From the NCBI RefSeq assembly GCF_004209755.1, contig NZ_CP035913.1, forward strand, positions 806,001-870,000: a DNA stretch of 64,000 nt, read 5' to 3'. The stretch is from Pseudoduganella lutea. Its GTDB lineage: Bacteria > Pseudomonadota > Gammaproteobacteria > Burkholderiales > Burkholderiaceae_D. Under the pieces are notes generated by a model. That model was not told the DNA's origin, ran no database searches, and saw nothing but the letters and a program-made list of their open reading frames with translations. The position numbers were made by a program, and so were the translations under genes. Shown one piece after another: positions 9,502-18,180 of this stretch. Within the stretch, counting starts at the first letter, position 1; every line of letters begins with the position of its first letter.

Positions 9502-9739
9502 CGTTGTTTTACAACCAGCTCAACAATAGCGCGAGTCACGCAAGCCGTTGATTTTGCAGGTGTTGCCAAAATTCGGGGGCGGAGTCGGGGTGACGCAGGG
9601 GTTTCCTGGAGCCTGCTCCAGGCCTGCGGAACGATGCGGCCATGCAGGGCCGCAGCTTCAAGGAGCACCGCTCCTTGCCGACGTAGCGGTGGTGGCCTGC
9701 AAGCCACCACTCCTTCCAGTCCCCAATTTTTAGAAAACA
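9502..9739 (+). repeat. Composite palindromic repeat, copy 2 (right of EthD gene)
   Basis: The head (9502-9578) repeats 8104-8180 directly with 8 mismatches in 77 bp. The core (9587-9717) is the reverse complement of 8184-8314 over an equal 131 bp. The tail TTTTTAGAAAACAG again has the same direction as in copy 1. Between copies, only the core is flipped. The unit fills most of the 307-bp gap between the EthD gene and the antiporter operon. Confidence 0.75.
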
Positions 9740-9775
9740 GTTTGCCGGTTGGCATGTGTAGCGACGCCGGCAACG

Positions 9776-10174
9776 CTAATGCGGCTCGCTGCGGCCCTCG
9801 TCCGGGCCCTCGGTGAGGGTGTAGACCTCGCCCGCCGTCACGCCCGACTCGCCCCGGCGGGCCCGCAGGTCGCGGTAGACGGCGGCGCGCATGATCGTCA
9901 TCGCCACCACGGGTGCCGTCAGCAGGATGAACACCGTGATGATGATCTCGTGGATCACGAGCCGCGATTGCGCCACCGTGAAGTACAGCATCGACGCGAG
10001 CAGCAGGCAGCCGGCGCCCAGCGTGACGGTGATGGCGGGGCCGTGGATGCGCTGGTAGAACGTGCGCAGGCGCAGCAGGCCGAGCGAACCGATGAGGATG
10101 ATGGTGGCGCCCAGCACCAGCAGCAGCGCCACCGGCAGCGCGGCCCAGCCGGGCAGGTGTTCGATGCCGCTCAT
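9776..10174 (-). CDS. phaG: Mrp-type cation/proton antiporter subunit G
   Basis: The product has 132 aa and three membrane helices (about residues 10-33, 48-70 and 75-98). The MnhG/PhaG domain is recognisable in GSLGLLRLRTFYQRIHGPA and TVFILLTAPVVAMTI. It is the last gene of the operon, and its ATG overlaps the stop of phaF by 4 nt. Subunit G is a small membrane part required for assembly of the hetero-oligomeric antiporter. Its C-terminal tail (EGPDEGRSEPH) is hydrophilic. Confidence 0.93.
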   Translation of the reverse strand: MSGIEHLPGWAALPVALLLVLGATIILIGSLGLLRLRTFYQRIHGPAITVTLGAGCLLLASMLYFTVAQSRLVIHEIIITVFILLTAPVVAMTIMRAAVYRDLRARRGESGVTAGEVYTLTEGPDEGRSEPH

Positions 10175-10449
10175 TCGATGATCTCCCCGCGCATCAGGAA
10201 CTTCGCCATCGCCACCGTCGACACGAAGCCCACCAGCGCGACGAGGATCGCCACCTCGAAATACACCTGGGTGCCGAAGCGGATGCCCAGCACGATCGCC
10301 AGCAGCATGCCGCACATCCACAGCGTGTCGAGCGCCAGCACACGGTCGTGCGCCGTGGGGCCGATCAGCAGGCGGGCGGCGCACAGGGCCATCGCCACCA
10401 GCACGCAGATGAGCGCATAGGCGATCGCCAGTTCAAGCAGGGTTTCCAT
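10171..10449 (-). CDS. phaF: Mrp-type cation/proton antiporter subunit F
   Basis: The product has 92 aa and three membrane helices. The MnhF signature AARLLIGPTAHDRVLALDTLW includes the conserved Arg-Leu and Pro-Asp-Arg region. Start METLLELAIAY at 10449 fits the family length. It overlaps phaE by 17 nt and phaG by 4 nt, consistent with a tightly coupled polycistronic message. Confidence 0.93.
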   Translation of the reverse strand: METLLELAIAYALICVLVAMALCAARLLIGPTAHDRVLALDTLWMCGMLLAIVLGIRFGTQVYFEVAILVALVGFVSTVAMAKFLMRGEIIE

Positions 10450-10951
10450 CGTTGGGCTCCGTTTCAAAGATGTCCATCAGCGGCTGCTCGTAGCGGGTCT
10501 TGATCGTTTTCACCCACCACGCCTCGTCGTTCAGGTCGAACACGTGCAGCGCCAGTTCGTGCCGCGCCGGCAGGAGTTCCACCCACACGGTACCCGGCGT
10601 CATGTTGATCAGGCAGGACAGCATCGCCAGCCCGTAGGGGTCGCGCATCGTCAGCGGCACGCGGATGAACCGCGAATTCACGCTGGCGTAATCCTTGAAC
10701 AGGATGACGCGGCACACGCCGAAGCACGAGCGGACGATCTCCACCGCCGCCATGCCCATCAGCCGCGCGAACACCAGCGGCTTCCTCAACCGCGGGTAGC
10801 CCAGCGGCTGCAGCCGGCGCGTCAGCAGCGGCACGGCGATGCCGAGGGCCGCACCGAACAGCACGTTGGCCGGGTCGATGGCCTGGTTGAGCAGCAGCCA
10901 CAGGGCGCACAGCGCCAGCGACACGACCGGGAACGGCAGCCAGCGCGTCAT
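10433..10951 (-). CDS. phaE: Mrp-type cation/proton antiporter subunit E
   Basis: The product has 172 aa. Membrane helices lie at the N-terminus (VVSLALCALWLLLNQAI and NVLFGAALGIAVPLL), and the conserved PF01899 segment INMTPGTVWVEL is followed by HVFDLNDE. The ATG at 10951 overlaps the phaD stop by 4 nt. Subunit E belongs to the membrane part of the complex and supports stability. Confidence 0.93.
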   Translation of the reverse strand: MTRWLPFPVVSLALCALWLLLNQAIDPANVLFGAALGIAVPLLTRRLQPLGYPRLRKPLVFARLMGMAAVEIVRSCFGVCRVILFKDYASVNSRFIRVPLTMRDPYGLAMLSCLINMTPGTVWVELLPARHELALHVFDLNDEAWWVKTIKTRYEQPLMDIFETEPNDGNPA

Positions 10952-12567
10952 GGCGCCTCCGCGGCCGGGCCGGCGACGGGCGGGGTGCCGCGCACATGTT
11001 CGATGTACAGCGCCGGCCGGTGGATGTCTGCGCTGGCGCGCGCCAGGTAGTCGAACACGGGCTGCGCCTGCACCGTCAGCAACACCGACGCCAGCAGCAG
11101 CGCCGCCACCGGCACCACTTCGGCCGCGTGCAGCGTCGGCGGCCCCACCGTTTCCGTGGCCCAGAACGTGCGCACGCCGAAGCGCAGCAGCGAAATGATC
11201 GCGGCCAGGCCGGAAAGGAAGATCAGCGCCATCAGCACCCAGCCGGTGACGCCGATCCCCGCCGCGCCGGGCCCCGGGTTGACCAGCGCATGGAACATGC
11301 CGAACTTGGCGACGAAGCCGGACAGCGGCGGCAGCCCGGCGATCGTCAGCGCGCAGGCCGCGAACGCCAGCGACAGGAAGGCCATCGCCGCGGGCACGCC
11401 CCTGCCCTTCGGTTCGGCCGGCGTGTCCTCGACCGCGAAGGCCTCGGCCGTCAGCGCCAGCATCGCCGCGCCCGGCGTGCGGATGCGGTCGACCAGCTCG
11501 ATCAGCAGCACGAATGCCGCGATGGCGAGAGTGGAGGCGATGAAGTAATACAGCGCGGCGGTCACGAGCGATGGCTGGCCATAGCCGACCACGGCCAGCA
11601 GCGTGCCGGACGATACGATCGCCCCGTATCCCGCCAGGCGCCCTGCCGTGTCGGTGGCCAGCATGCCGGCCGCGCCGTACACGATCGTCGCCATGCCGCC
11701 CCACAGCAGCGCGTCGTAGCCGTAGTACGACGCCGCGCCGGCGCCGGCGCCGAACACGAGGAGCCACAGGCGCAGGATCACGTAGGCGCCCACCTTCGTC
11801 ATCAGCACCAGCATCACGGCCACCGGCGGCGATGCCGCCGCATAGGTGGTCGGCAGCCAGAAGCCCAGCGGCCACATGGCCGCCTTGACGAGGAAGGCCA
11901 GCGCCAGCACCGCCACGCCGGCCTGCAGCAGGCCAATGTCTTCCGGGGCCAGCGCGGCCACGCGCCCGGCCATGTCGGCCATGTTCAGCGTGCCGGTCGT
12001 GGCGTACAGCAGCGCCGTGCCGACCAGGAAGAACAGCGCCGCGACCAGGTTGACGGCGATGTATTGCAGGCTGGCGCGCAGCCGTTCCACGTTATACCCG
12101 TGCAGCACGAGCCCGTACGAGGCGGCCAGCATCACTTCGAAGAACACGAACAGGTTGAACAGGTCGTGCGTGAGGAAGGCGCCGTTGACGCCCATCAGCA
12201 GGAACTGGAACAGCGAGTGATAGTGCACGCCGATACGGCTCCAGCGCGGCTGCGCGTAATGCAGCGCGGCCAGCGCCAGCACGGCCGTCAGCACGAGCAT
12301 GCAGGCGGACAGCCGGTCCGCCACGAGGGCGATGCCGAACGGCGCCGCCCAGTTGGCGGCCAGGTAGACGCCGATGCCGGCGGGCCAGCTGCCATCGGCC
12401 AGGACCGCCAGCGCCAGCGCATTGGCCAGCAGCGCCAGCGCCGAGCCATAGGCCACGGCGAACTTCAGCCGGTGCCAGCCCTGCGTGAGCGGCGCCAATG
12501 CTGCGCCGCACAGCAGCGGCAGCACGATCGGCACCACCACGAGGTGCTGGGTCCACGCAAGACTCAT
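10948..12567 (-). CDS. phaD: Mrp-type cation/proton antiporter subunit D (NuoN/L-like)
   Basis: The product is a 539-aa polytopic protein of the proton-conducting antiporter family, homologous to complex I NuoL/M/N. Key family traits include a membrane Glu in VFFEVMLAASYGL, a Lys in FLVKAAMWPLGFWLP and the LPPLSGFVAKFGMF segment. It starts at ATG 12567 with a 4-nt overlap with phaC. It is predicted to carry one proton or cation channel of the complex. The C-terminal tail (TPPVAGPAAEAP) is short and hydrophilic. Confidence 0.93.
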   Translation of the reverse strand: MSLAWTQHLVVVPIVLPLLCGAALAPLTQGWHRLKFAVAYGSALALLANALALAVLADGSWPAGIGVYLAANWAAPFGIALVADRLSACMLVLTAVLALAALHYAQPRWSRIGVHYHSLFQFLLMGVNGAFLTHDLFNLFVFFEVMLAASYGLVLHGYNVERLRASLQYIAVNLVAALFFLVGTALLYATTGTLNMADMAGRVAALAPEDIGLLQAGVAVLALAFLVKAAMWPLGFWLPTTYAAASPPVAVMLVLMTKVGAYVILRLWLLVFGAGAGAASYYGYDALLWGGMATIVYGAAGMLATDTAGRLAGYGAIVSSGTLLAVVGYGQPSLVTAALYYFIASTLAIAAFVLLIELVDRIRTPGAAMLALTAEAFAVEDTPAEPKGRGVPAAMAFLSLAFAACALTIAGLPPLSGFVAKFGMFHALVNPGPGAAGIGVTGWVLMALIFLSGLAAIISLLRFGVRTFWATETVGPPTLHAAEVVPVAALLLASVLLTVQAQPVFDYLARASADIHRPALYIEHVRGTPPVAGPAAEAP

Positions 12568-12908
12568 TCGCCGGGCTCCTCGCCGTCCACGTGGTCGGTG
12601 CCGGCCAGGCCGCGCGCGCCGATCATCACCACCAGGTACAGCGCCGTGGTGGCGAAGCCGATCACGATCGCCGTCAGCACGAGCGCCTGCGGCACGGGAT
12701 CGGCCAGCGCCGCGGGATCCGGCACCGTGCCCGCCGGCGTGAGCGGCGGCCGGTCCACGGCCAGGCGCCCCATCGCGAAGATGAACAGGTTGACGGCATA
12801 CGACATCAGCATCAGCCCGATCAGCACCTGGAAGGTACGCGGCCGCAGCACGAGCCAGATGCCCGCGCCGAAGACGATGCCGATCCCGAGGGCGAGTACG
12901 GTTTCCAT
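12564..12908 (-). CDS. phaC: Mrp-type cation/proton antiporter subunit C (NuoK-like)
   Basis: The product has 114 aa and three helices, homologous to NuoK (RTFQVLIGLMLMSYAVNLFIF; DPVPQALVLTAIVIGFATTAL). The conserved QALVLTAIVI motif is characteristic of MnhC/PhaC. Its start codon overlaps the phaAB stop by one base (TAATG), and its stop overlaps phaD by 4 nt. This phaC is the antiporter subunit, not PHA synthase, which shares the symbol. Confidence 0.93.
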   Translation of the reverse strand: METVLALGIGIVFGAGIWLVLRPRTFQVLIGLMLMSYAVNLFIFAMGRLAVDRPPLTPAGTVPDPAALADPVPQALVLTAIVIGFATTALYLVVMIGARGLAGTDHVDGEEPGE

Positions 12909-15832
12909 TACTGGATCTCCTTGGGTGGTGGGATGGCGGCGGGCGCGGCGGCAAGATCGGCATTGCGCACCGCGCCTGGCTGCGGGCGGCGGCTGCGCAG
13001 CGACTGGTGGGCCAGCGCCACGAGGATCAGCATCGTCGTGCCCACCACCACGAGGAACACGCCCAGGTCGAACACGAAGGCCGACGGCACGTGCAGCTCA
13101 CCCAGCAGGGGCAGCGTGACGTGCGCCGTGTGGCTGGTGAGGAACGGATAGCCGAACAGCCATGCGCCGATGCCGGTGCCGCAGGCGCACACGAGGCCCC
13201 AGCCGATCCAGCGGTGCGGCCGCAGGCGCAGGCGCGTTTCCACCCAGTCGGCGCCGGCCACCATGTATTGCACGATCAGCGTGGTGGCGAAGATCAGGCC
13301 GGCCACGAAACCGCCGCCCGGCAGGTTATGGCCGCGCATGAAGAAGTACACGGCGATCACGCCCATCACGGGCAGCAGGAAGCGCAGGTACACGGCCTGG
13401 ATCATCAGATAGCCGTCGCGTGCCTGCTGTCCGGGCTTCTGGGCGATGGCCGGGTCCACGTCGCTGGCCTGCTGCATGGGGATGGCGATGCTTTCCGGCG
13501 CGGGGCGGAAGCGGCGCAGCAGCGCGTAGACCGTGAGGGCCACCGCCGACAGCACGGTGATCTCGCCCATCGTGTCGAAGCCGCGGAAGTCGACCAGCAG
13601 CACGTTGACGACGTTGGCGCCGCCACCTTCGGTCAGCGCGCGCTGCACGAAGAAATCGCGGATACCGGGCACGCCGGGCCGCGTGAGCACCGCATAGCTG
13701 GCCGCCGCCAGCGCCAGGCCGCCGGCGACTGCAATGGCCGCGTCGCGCGCGCGACGCAATTGCGTCCTTGCAGGCGCCGGCCCCGCGAGGTGCGGCGGCT
13801 GGCGGCGCGGCGGCAGCCAGCGCAGGCCGAGCAGGATCAGCACCGTCGTCACGGTTTCCACCATCAGCTGCGTCAGCGCCAGGTCGGGCGCCGACAGCCA
13901 CAGGAAGGTCACGCATGTCACCAGCCCGGTGCCGCCGACCAGTGCCAGCGCCGCCAGCCGGTGGTATTTGGCCTGCCATGCCGCGGCCAGCGCGCAGCCG
14001 GCGCCGATCAGCCAGAGCACCGCCAGCAGCGGGTCGGCGCCGCGCGGGGCCGGCAACGGCAACGCGCCCATCGGCCAGACCAGCAGCAGAGGCACGGCTA
14101 CGAAGGCCGCCATCAATATCCGCAGCTGGGGCTGCAGGCGCCGCGTGCCGGCCAGTTGCACCAGCCGCGCGGCGCCCTGCGAGAGCCCGAACATCACGTT
14201 CTCGTACAGCTGCGCGCCCTTGACGTGGTGCAGCACGGGCACGCGCCCCCGCTCGGCCAGGCGGAAGCGCTTGCGCAGCAGCAGGTAGACGGCCACGCCG
14301 CCGCCCAGCGCCACAAAGCTCATCAGCAGCGGCAGGTTCACGCCATGCCAGATGGCGAGATCGTACTCGGGCACCGTGGGCCCCAGCACCGACCGCGCCG
14401 CCACCGCGAGAATGTCGCCCACCACCCGTTCCGGCATCACGCCCACGGCAATACACAGCAGCACGAGCAGTTCGATCGGCGCGCGCATCCACCGCGCCGG
14501 CTCGTGCGGCTCGGACGGCAGCCCGGGCGACGGCGGCCCGGAGAATACGCTGATGAAGCGCAGCGAGTACACCACGCTGAACAGGCCCATCATGACGGCG
14601 GCCACCGACATCCACCAGTTGTCGCTGCCGCCCACGATCATCGTCTCGGCAAAGAACATCTCCTTGGACAGGAAGCCGTTCATCAGCGGCACCCCGGCCA
14701 TGGCGGCGCTGGCCACGACCGCCAGCGCCGCGGTATGCGGCATGGCTTGCCGCAGGCCACGCAGCTCCCGCATGTCGCGCGTGCCCGTTTCATGGTCGAC
14801 GATGCCCACGGCCATGAACAGCGATGCCTTGAACACGGCATGGTTCATCGTGTGGAAGATGGCGGCGACCACCGACAGCGGCGTGCCGATGCTGAGCAGC
14901 ACCGTGATCAGGCCGAGATGGCTGATCGTCGAATAGGCCAGCAAGCCCTTCATGTCCCACTGGAAGATGGCGAACCAGGAACCCAGCAGCAGCGTGCAGA
15001 CGCCCGCGGTGCCGAGAATCCACGTCCATTCCGCCGTGCCCGCCAGCGCGGGCCACAGCCGGATCAGCAGGAAGATGCCGGCCTTGACCATCGTGGCCGA
15101 GTGCAGGTAGCTCGACACCGGCGTGGGCGCGGCCATCGCGTGCGGCAGCCAGAAGTGGAAGGGAAATTGCGCGCTTTTCGTCAGGGCGCCCAGCGCCACG
15201 AGCACGAGGGCCGGCACATACCAGCCGTGCGCGCGGATCGTGTTGCCTGCGGCAAGCACCTTCTCGAGCTCGTAGCTGCCGGCGATATGGCCGAGCAGCA
15301 GCACGCCGGCCAGCAGGCACAGGCCGCCGATGGTGGTGACCGTGAACGCCATGCGCGCGCCGCGCCGCGCATCGTTGCGCTCCTGCCAGTAGCCGATCAG
15401 CAGGAACGAGGTAAAGCTCGTCAGCTCCCAGAACACCACGAGCTGGATCAGGTTGCCGGACAGGACCACGCCCAGCATCGCGCCCATGAACGCCATCACG
15501 CACGCATAGAAGCGGTGGGCCGGGTCGCGCCGCGACAGGTAGTAGCGCGCATACAGCAGCACCAGCATGCCGATGCCCAGCACCAGCACCGTAAACACCC
15601 ACGCCAGGCCGTCCATGCGCAGGATGATCTCGAGCCCGAACGCGGGCAGCCACGAAAACCGCATCGTCGGCACCGCGCCGTCGGCAATGGCGCCGAACTG
15701 GCTGGCGGCCAGCACCAGTCCTATGAGGCTGGCGATGCCCGCCACGGCGGCGGGCCGGTCGCGCGAGCCGCCGGGCATGCACGCGGTCATGAGTGCCGCG
15801 GCAAACGGCAGCAGGAGCAGCAACAGGAGCAT
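12908..15832 (-). CDS. phaAB: Fused Mrp-type antiporter subunit A/B
   Basis: The product has 974 aa. Residues about 1-770 are subunit A: a NuoL-like core with FWELTSFTSFLLIG, the HSATMVKAGIFLL helix and LMNGFLSKEMFF, then an NuoJ-like C-terminal part. Residues about 800-960 are an MnhB domain (MRGHNLPGGGFVAGL). The A-B fusion and the order AB-C-D-E-F-G define the group 2 Mrp systems, best known from rhizobial Pha. They exchange K+ or Na+ for protons and help growth at high pH or salt. The gene starts 45 bp after the universal stress protein gene and is likely co-transcribed with it. The transported ion cannot be inferred. Confidence 0.93.
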   Translation of the reverse strand: MLLLLLLLPFAAALMTACMPGGSRDRPAAVAGIASLIGLVLAASQFGAIADGAVPTMRFSWLPAFGLEIILRMDGLAWVFTVLVLGIGMLVLLYARYYLSRRDPAHRFYACVMAFMGAMLGVVLSGNLIQLVVFWELTSFTSFLLIGYWQERNDARRGARMAFTVTTIGGLCLLAGVLLLGHIAGSYELEKVLAAGNTIRAHGWYVPALVLVALGALTKSAQFPFHFWLPHAMAAPTPVSSYLHSATMVKAGIFLLIRLWPALAGTAEWTWILGTAGVCTLLLGSWFAIFQWDMKGLLAYSTISHLGLITVLLSIGTPLSVVAAIFHTMNHAVFKASLFMAVGIVDHETGTRDMRELRGLRQAMPHTAALAVVASAAMAGVPLMNGFLSKEMFFAETMIVGGSDNWWMSVAAVMMGLFSVVYSLRFISVFSGPPSPGLPSEPHEPARWMRAPIELLVLLCIAVGVMPERVVGDILAVAARSVLGPTVPEYDLAIWHGVNLPLLMSFVALGGGVAVYLLLRKRFRLAERGRVPVLHHVKGAQLYENVMFGLSQGAARLVQLAGTRRLQPQLRILMAAFVAVPLLLVWPMGALPLPAPRGADPLLAVLWLIGAGCALAAAWQAKYHRLAALALVGGTGLVTCVTFLWLSAPDLALTQLMVETVTTVLILLGLRWLPPRRQPPHLAGPAPARTQLRRARDAAIAVAGGLALAAASYAVLTRPGVPGIRDFFVQRALTEGGGANVVNVLLVDFRGFDTMGEITVLSAVALTVYALLRRFRPAPESIAIPMQQASDVDPAIAQKPGQQARDGYLMIQAVYLRFLLPVMGVIAVYFFMRGHNLPGGGFVAGLIFATTLIVQYMVAGADWVETRLRLRPHRWIGWGLVCACGTGIGAWLFGYPFLTSHTAHVTLPLLGELHVPSAFVFDLGVFLVVVGTTMLILVALAHQSLRSRRPQPGAVRNADLAAAPAAIPPPKEIQ

Positions 15833-15877
15833 CGTCAGCTTCCCGCAGGACGACGCGCGCCCCGTCGCGCCAGCGCA

Positions 15878-16765
15878 TCAGCCATCGTCACCGCCCTCGG
15901 GCGCGCGCACCAGCAGCGTATCGCACGGCAGTTGCTGCATCAGGTCTTCGCTCTTGCTGCCCATGAACACGCGGGCCACGGCGGACTGGCGGTACACGGC
16001 CAGCACGACGAGCCCGATCGCTTCCTCCACGACATGGCGCGTGATGGCTTCGGTGACGAGGCCATGGCCCGCCACGGCGCGGATGCGCTGGCGCTCGCCC
16101 GCCGCCAGCTTGCAGCTTTCCAGGAAATGTTCGCTTTTCTCCTGCACACCCGGCAGGCTGGCGACGGTGGCGTCGACGGGCCCGCCCGCGCCCTCTTCCA
16201 CCACGTGGAACAGCGTCACCGCCCGATCGGGGAACAAGCGCAGGGCCGTGGCGAGCGCGCGGCGCGACGCATCGGAAAAATCGTTCGCCACGAGGATGCG
16301 CGCATAGCTGCCGCGGGTGCGCTGCCTCACCACGAGCAGCGGATGCGCCAGTTCCTGCGCCAGCCGCGCGGCGGTGGACCCCAGGATCAGTTGCTGGACG
16401 GGCGCGTGCGTGGACGCGCCGATGACGACGAGTGCATCGGTGAACGTGGCGGCGGCATCGAGGATGCCGTCCGTGACGTCGCCTTCCAGCACCTGCAGGG
16501 CCGGCGTGACGTCCGTGCCGGCGAATTCCTCCGCCAGTTCGGCGCGCGCGGCCGGCGCGAACGCATGGCCGGTGCTGCCGCCATCGAGCCAGGCCGAGAC
16601 TTCTTCCGGCGTGCTGGGGCCCTGCTGGACCACGAGCACGGTGAGTTCGGCCCGCCATTCGATGGCCAGCTGCTTGGCGCGATCCAGCGGGCGGTCGCAA
16701 CGCGCGGTCAGGTCCGTGGCGAGCAGCAGGCGCTGCGGCTGTGGGTTGTCAGTCAGGTCGTTCAC
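15878..16765 (-). CDS. Tandem-domain universal stress protein
   Basis: The product has 295 aa with two Usp domains. The first spans about residues 10-148 (RLLLATDLTARCDRPLDRA... LVVIGASTHAPVQQLILGS). The second spans about 155-290 (RILVANDFSDASRRAL... VLAVYRQSAVARVFMGSKSE... CDTLLVRAP). The domain ends carry the G-x9-GS(T/S)-type nucleotide motif (GSTA in domain 1, GSKSE in domain 2), so ATP binding is plausible in both. The gene sits 45 bp upstream of, and in line with, the Pha antiporter operon. This suggests co-expression under ionic or pH stress, an inference from position. Confidence 0.88.
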   Translation of the reverse strand: MNDLTDNPQPQRLLLATDLTARCDRPLDRAKQLAIEWRAELTVLVVQQGPSTPEEVSAWLDGGSTGHAFAPAARAELAEEFAGTDVTPALQVLEGDVTDGILDAAATFTDALVVIGASTHAPVQQLILGSTAARLAQELAHPLLVVRQRTRGSYARILVANDFSDASRRALATALRLFPDRAVTLFHVVEEGAGGPVDATVASLPGVQEKSEHFLESCKLAAGERQRIRAVAGHGLVTEAITRHVVEEAIGLVVLAVYRQSAVARVFMGSKSEDLMQQLPCDTLLVRAPEGGDDG

Positions 16766-17064
16766 GTCGGTCCCCGTCGCTCAACAGGTGGCAAGTGCCG
16801 ATACTGTAACGGTTCCCGCTGATTGATGACCACGCGTTAGGCGGCGCTGCGGCATGCCCGCGCGTCCGCATGCGGACATCCACCGTCCAGTTCCGGCCAA
16901 CTTGCCCCGTGCGACAAGCACTTTCCCCCTGCAAACACGCTGGCACGTGCCTTGCTGAGTATCAGCCGACCCGCCGGAACATGAACCGCCCGGCGGTCAG
17001 CGAAGCCCCGGCCCGCGCCGGTACCGGCGCGGGCGGACAACCTCCAGCCATGACAGGACCCACC
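16766..17064. other. Intergenic stretch with no supported gene
   Basis: This 299-bp divergent gap separates the universal stress gene (minus) from a small secreted protein gene (plus). Apart from a 24-bp palindrome at 17011-17034 no structure was found. Open frames here lack a ribosome site and recognisable protein features. Confidence 0.5.
17011..17034. repeat. 24-bp perfect palindrome
   Basis: GCCCGCGCCG-gtac-CGGCGCGGGC is fully self-complementary and lies 31 bp before the small secreted-protein start. No T-run follows, so it is not a standard terminator. It could form a stem in the mRNA leader or be a protein-binding site. Confidence 0.5.
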
Positions 17065-17457
17065 ATGTACAAACTATTCAGCGCACTGTTCCTCACCCTC
17101 GCCAGTGCCGCCTTCCTCGCCCCCGCCACTGCGGCCGACCAATGCCGGGTAGCCGGCGCGCCCTATGCCGGCGTCTACCGCCTCGCCGATGGCGGCGATC
17201 TGCATCTCCACCAGTGGCGGGACCGTTATTACGCCAGCTTCGGCCACGGCAAGCCGGTCGCGGTGGACGAAGTGACGCGCGGTCACTTCACGTCGCGCCG
17301 AGGCGAAGTGGTCGTGGATTTCTGCGCGGCCGGTCAACGCCCCGGCGACGACGTGCTGGTCACCCGGCACGCCGGGACGTCCATGCCGCACGTGGTCCAA
17401 CAGGGTGGACGGGCTGCGGGTCGCCAGCCGTCGCCAGCGATCGCTGACGTCCGCTGA
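17065..17457 (+). CDS. Small secreted protein of unknown function
   Basis: The product has 130 aa, beginning with a clear signal peptide (MYKLFSALFLTLASAAFLAP) that cleaves near ATAA-DQC. The mature part is mostly beta (GVYRLADGGDLHLHQWRDRYYASFGHGKP) with two Cys residues (in DQCRVAG and VVDFCAAG) that could form a disulfide. The ATG at 17065 is preferred over the one at 17050 because of the AGGAC 7 nt upstream. No family was recognised. It is followed by a GC-rich stem (17475-17499) without a T-run. Confidence 0.65.
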   Translation: MYKLFSALFLTLASAAFLAPATAADQCRVAGAPYAGVYRLADGGDLHLHQWRDRYYASFGHGKPVAVDEVTRGHFTSRRGEVVVDFCAAGQRPGDDVLVTRHAGTSMPHVVQQGGRAAGRQPSPAIADVR

Positions 17458-17586
17458 CGGTCGCCGGGGCGGCAACGGCACCTCCATGGCCGGTGCCGTG
17501 ACAATCCACGCATTTTCCTGGTTTGCATTTTGCTATGCTCTGTAGCCAGACCGGGGCGCGCCGCCCCCAACCACCAAGGAACCGTT

Positions 17587-18063
17587 ATGTCGATGATTGG
17601 TCATTTTCTCGCCGTGCCCCAGGTCGAACTCGATGCGCTGCGCGCCGATCCGGAGCAGGTGCAGGAGGCGCTGTTCACCACGCATGAAGACGATGACGTG
17701 AACGTTGAAAAGGCCTGGCACGGCATCCACTTCCTGCTGACCGGCAAAGTGGTGCCCGGCGACGGACCGCTGGACCACGTGGTGTTCGGCCTCGCGCCCC
17801 TCGGCGAGGAAGACCTCGGCTATGGCCCGGCGATGGCCAGCGACGCGGCCGACGTGACCGACATCGCCGCTGCGCTGGAAGCCGTGACGGACGACGAACT
17901 GCGCGCCCGCTTCGATCCCGACGCGATGGACGAGATCTATCCGAACATCTGGGACGAAGGCGACGGAGCGCTCGATTACCTGATGGAGCACCTGCAGGAA
18001 GTGCGGGCGTTCTACCGCAATGCCGCCGCGCAGGGGCACGCCGTGATCACCTGGCTGGGCTAG
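17587..18063 (+). CDS. DUF1877 (YfbM-type) family protein
   Basis: The product is a 158-aa soluble acidic protein. The N-terminal SMIGHFLAVPQVELDALR, the central VEKAWHGIHFLLTG and the later YGPAMASDAADV are the hallmarks of DUF1877, to which E. coli YfbM belongs. The start at 17587 follows an AAGGAA ribosome site. It is monocistronic as far as the flanks show. The family has no assigned biochemical role. Confidence 0.85.
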   Translation: MSMIGHFLAVPQVELDALRADPEQVQEALFTTHEDDDVNVEKAWHGIHFLLTGKVVPGDGPLDHVVFGLAPLGEEDLGYGPAMASDAADVTDIAAALEAVTDDELRARFDPDAMDEIYPNIWDEGDGALDYLMEHLQEVRAFYRNAAAQGHAVITWLG

Positions 18064-18180
18064 GATGCGCATGAACACAATGCATCAGCCGCAGGCCGAC
18101 CGCGGCCTCTGTGGGCAGCAGGCGGTACCGCCTTTGGCGCATTGGTACACCTGGCGATGCATTTTGGCCGGAGCACGGCA

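Noticed and set aside
8104..9739. CRISPR-like array or integron cassette
   Set aside because: Only two copies with 1.4 kb between them, core orientation differs, and no integrase or cas genes are present.
12564..12908. PHA synthase suggested by the symbol phaC
   Set aside because: The protein is a 114-aa NuoK-like antiporter subunit; the shared symbol is historical.
13007..16822. 1271-codon open frame antisense to phaAB and the Usp gene
   Set aside because: The minus-strand genes are certain from homology and overlap structure. The plus-strand product is His/Arg/Gln-rich with no recognisable domain.
17475..17499. Rho-independent terminator after the small secreted protein
   Set aside because: An 8-bp stem (ACGGCACC/GGTGCCGT) is present but no T-run follows.
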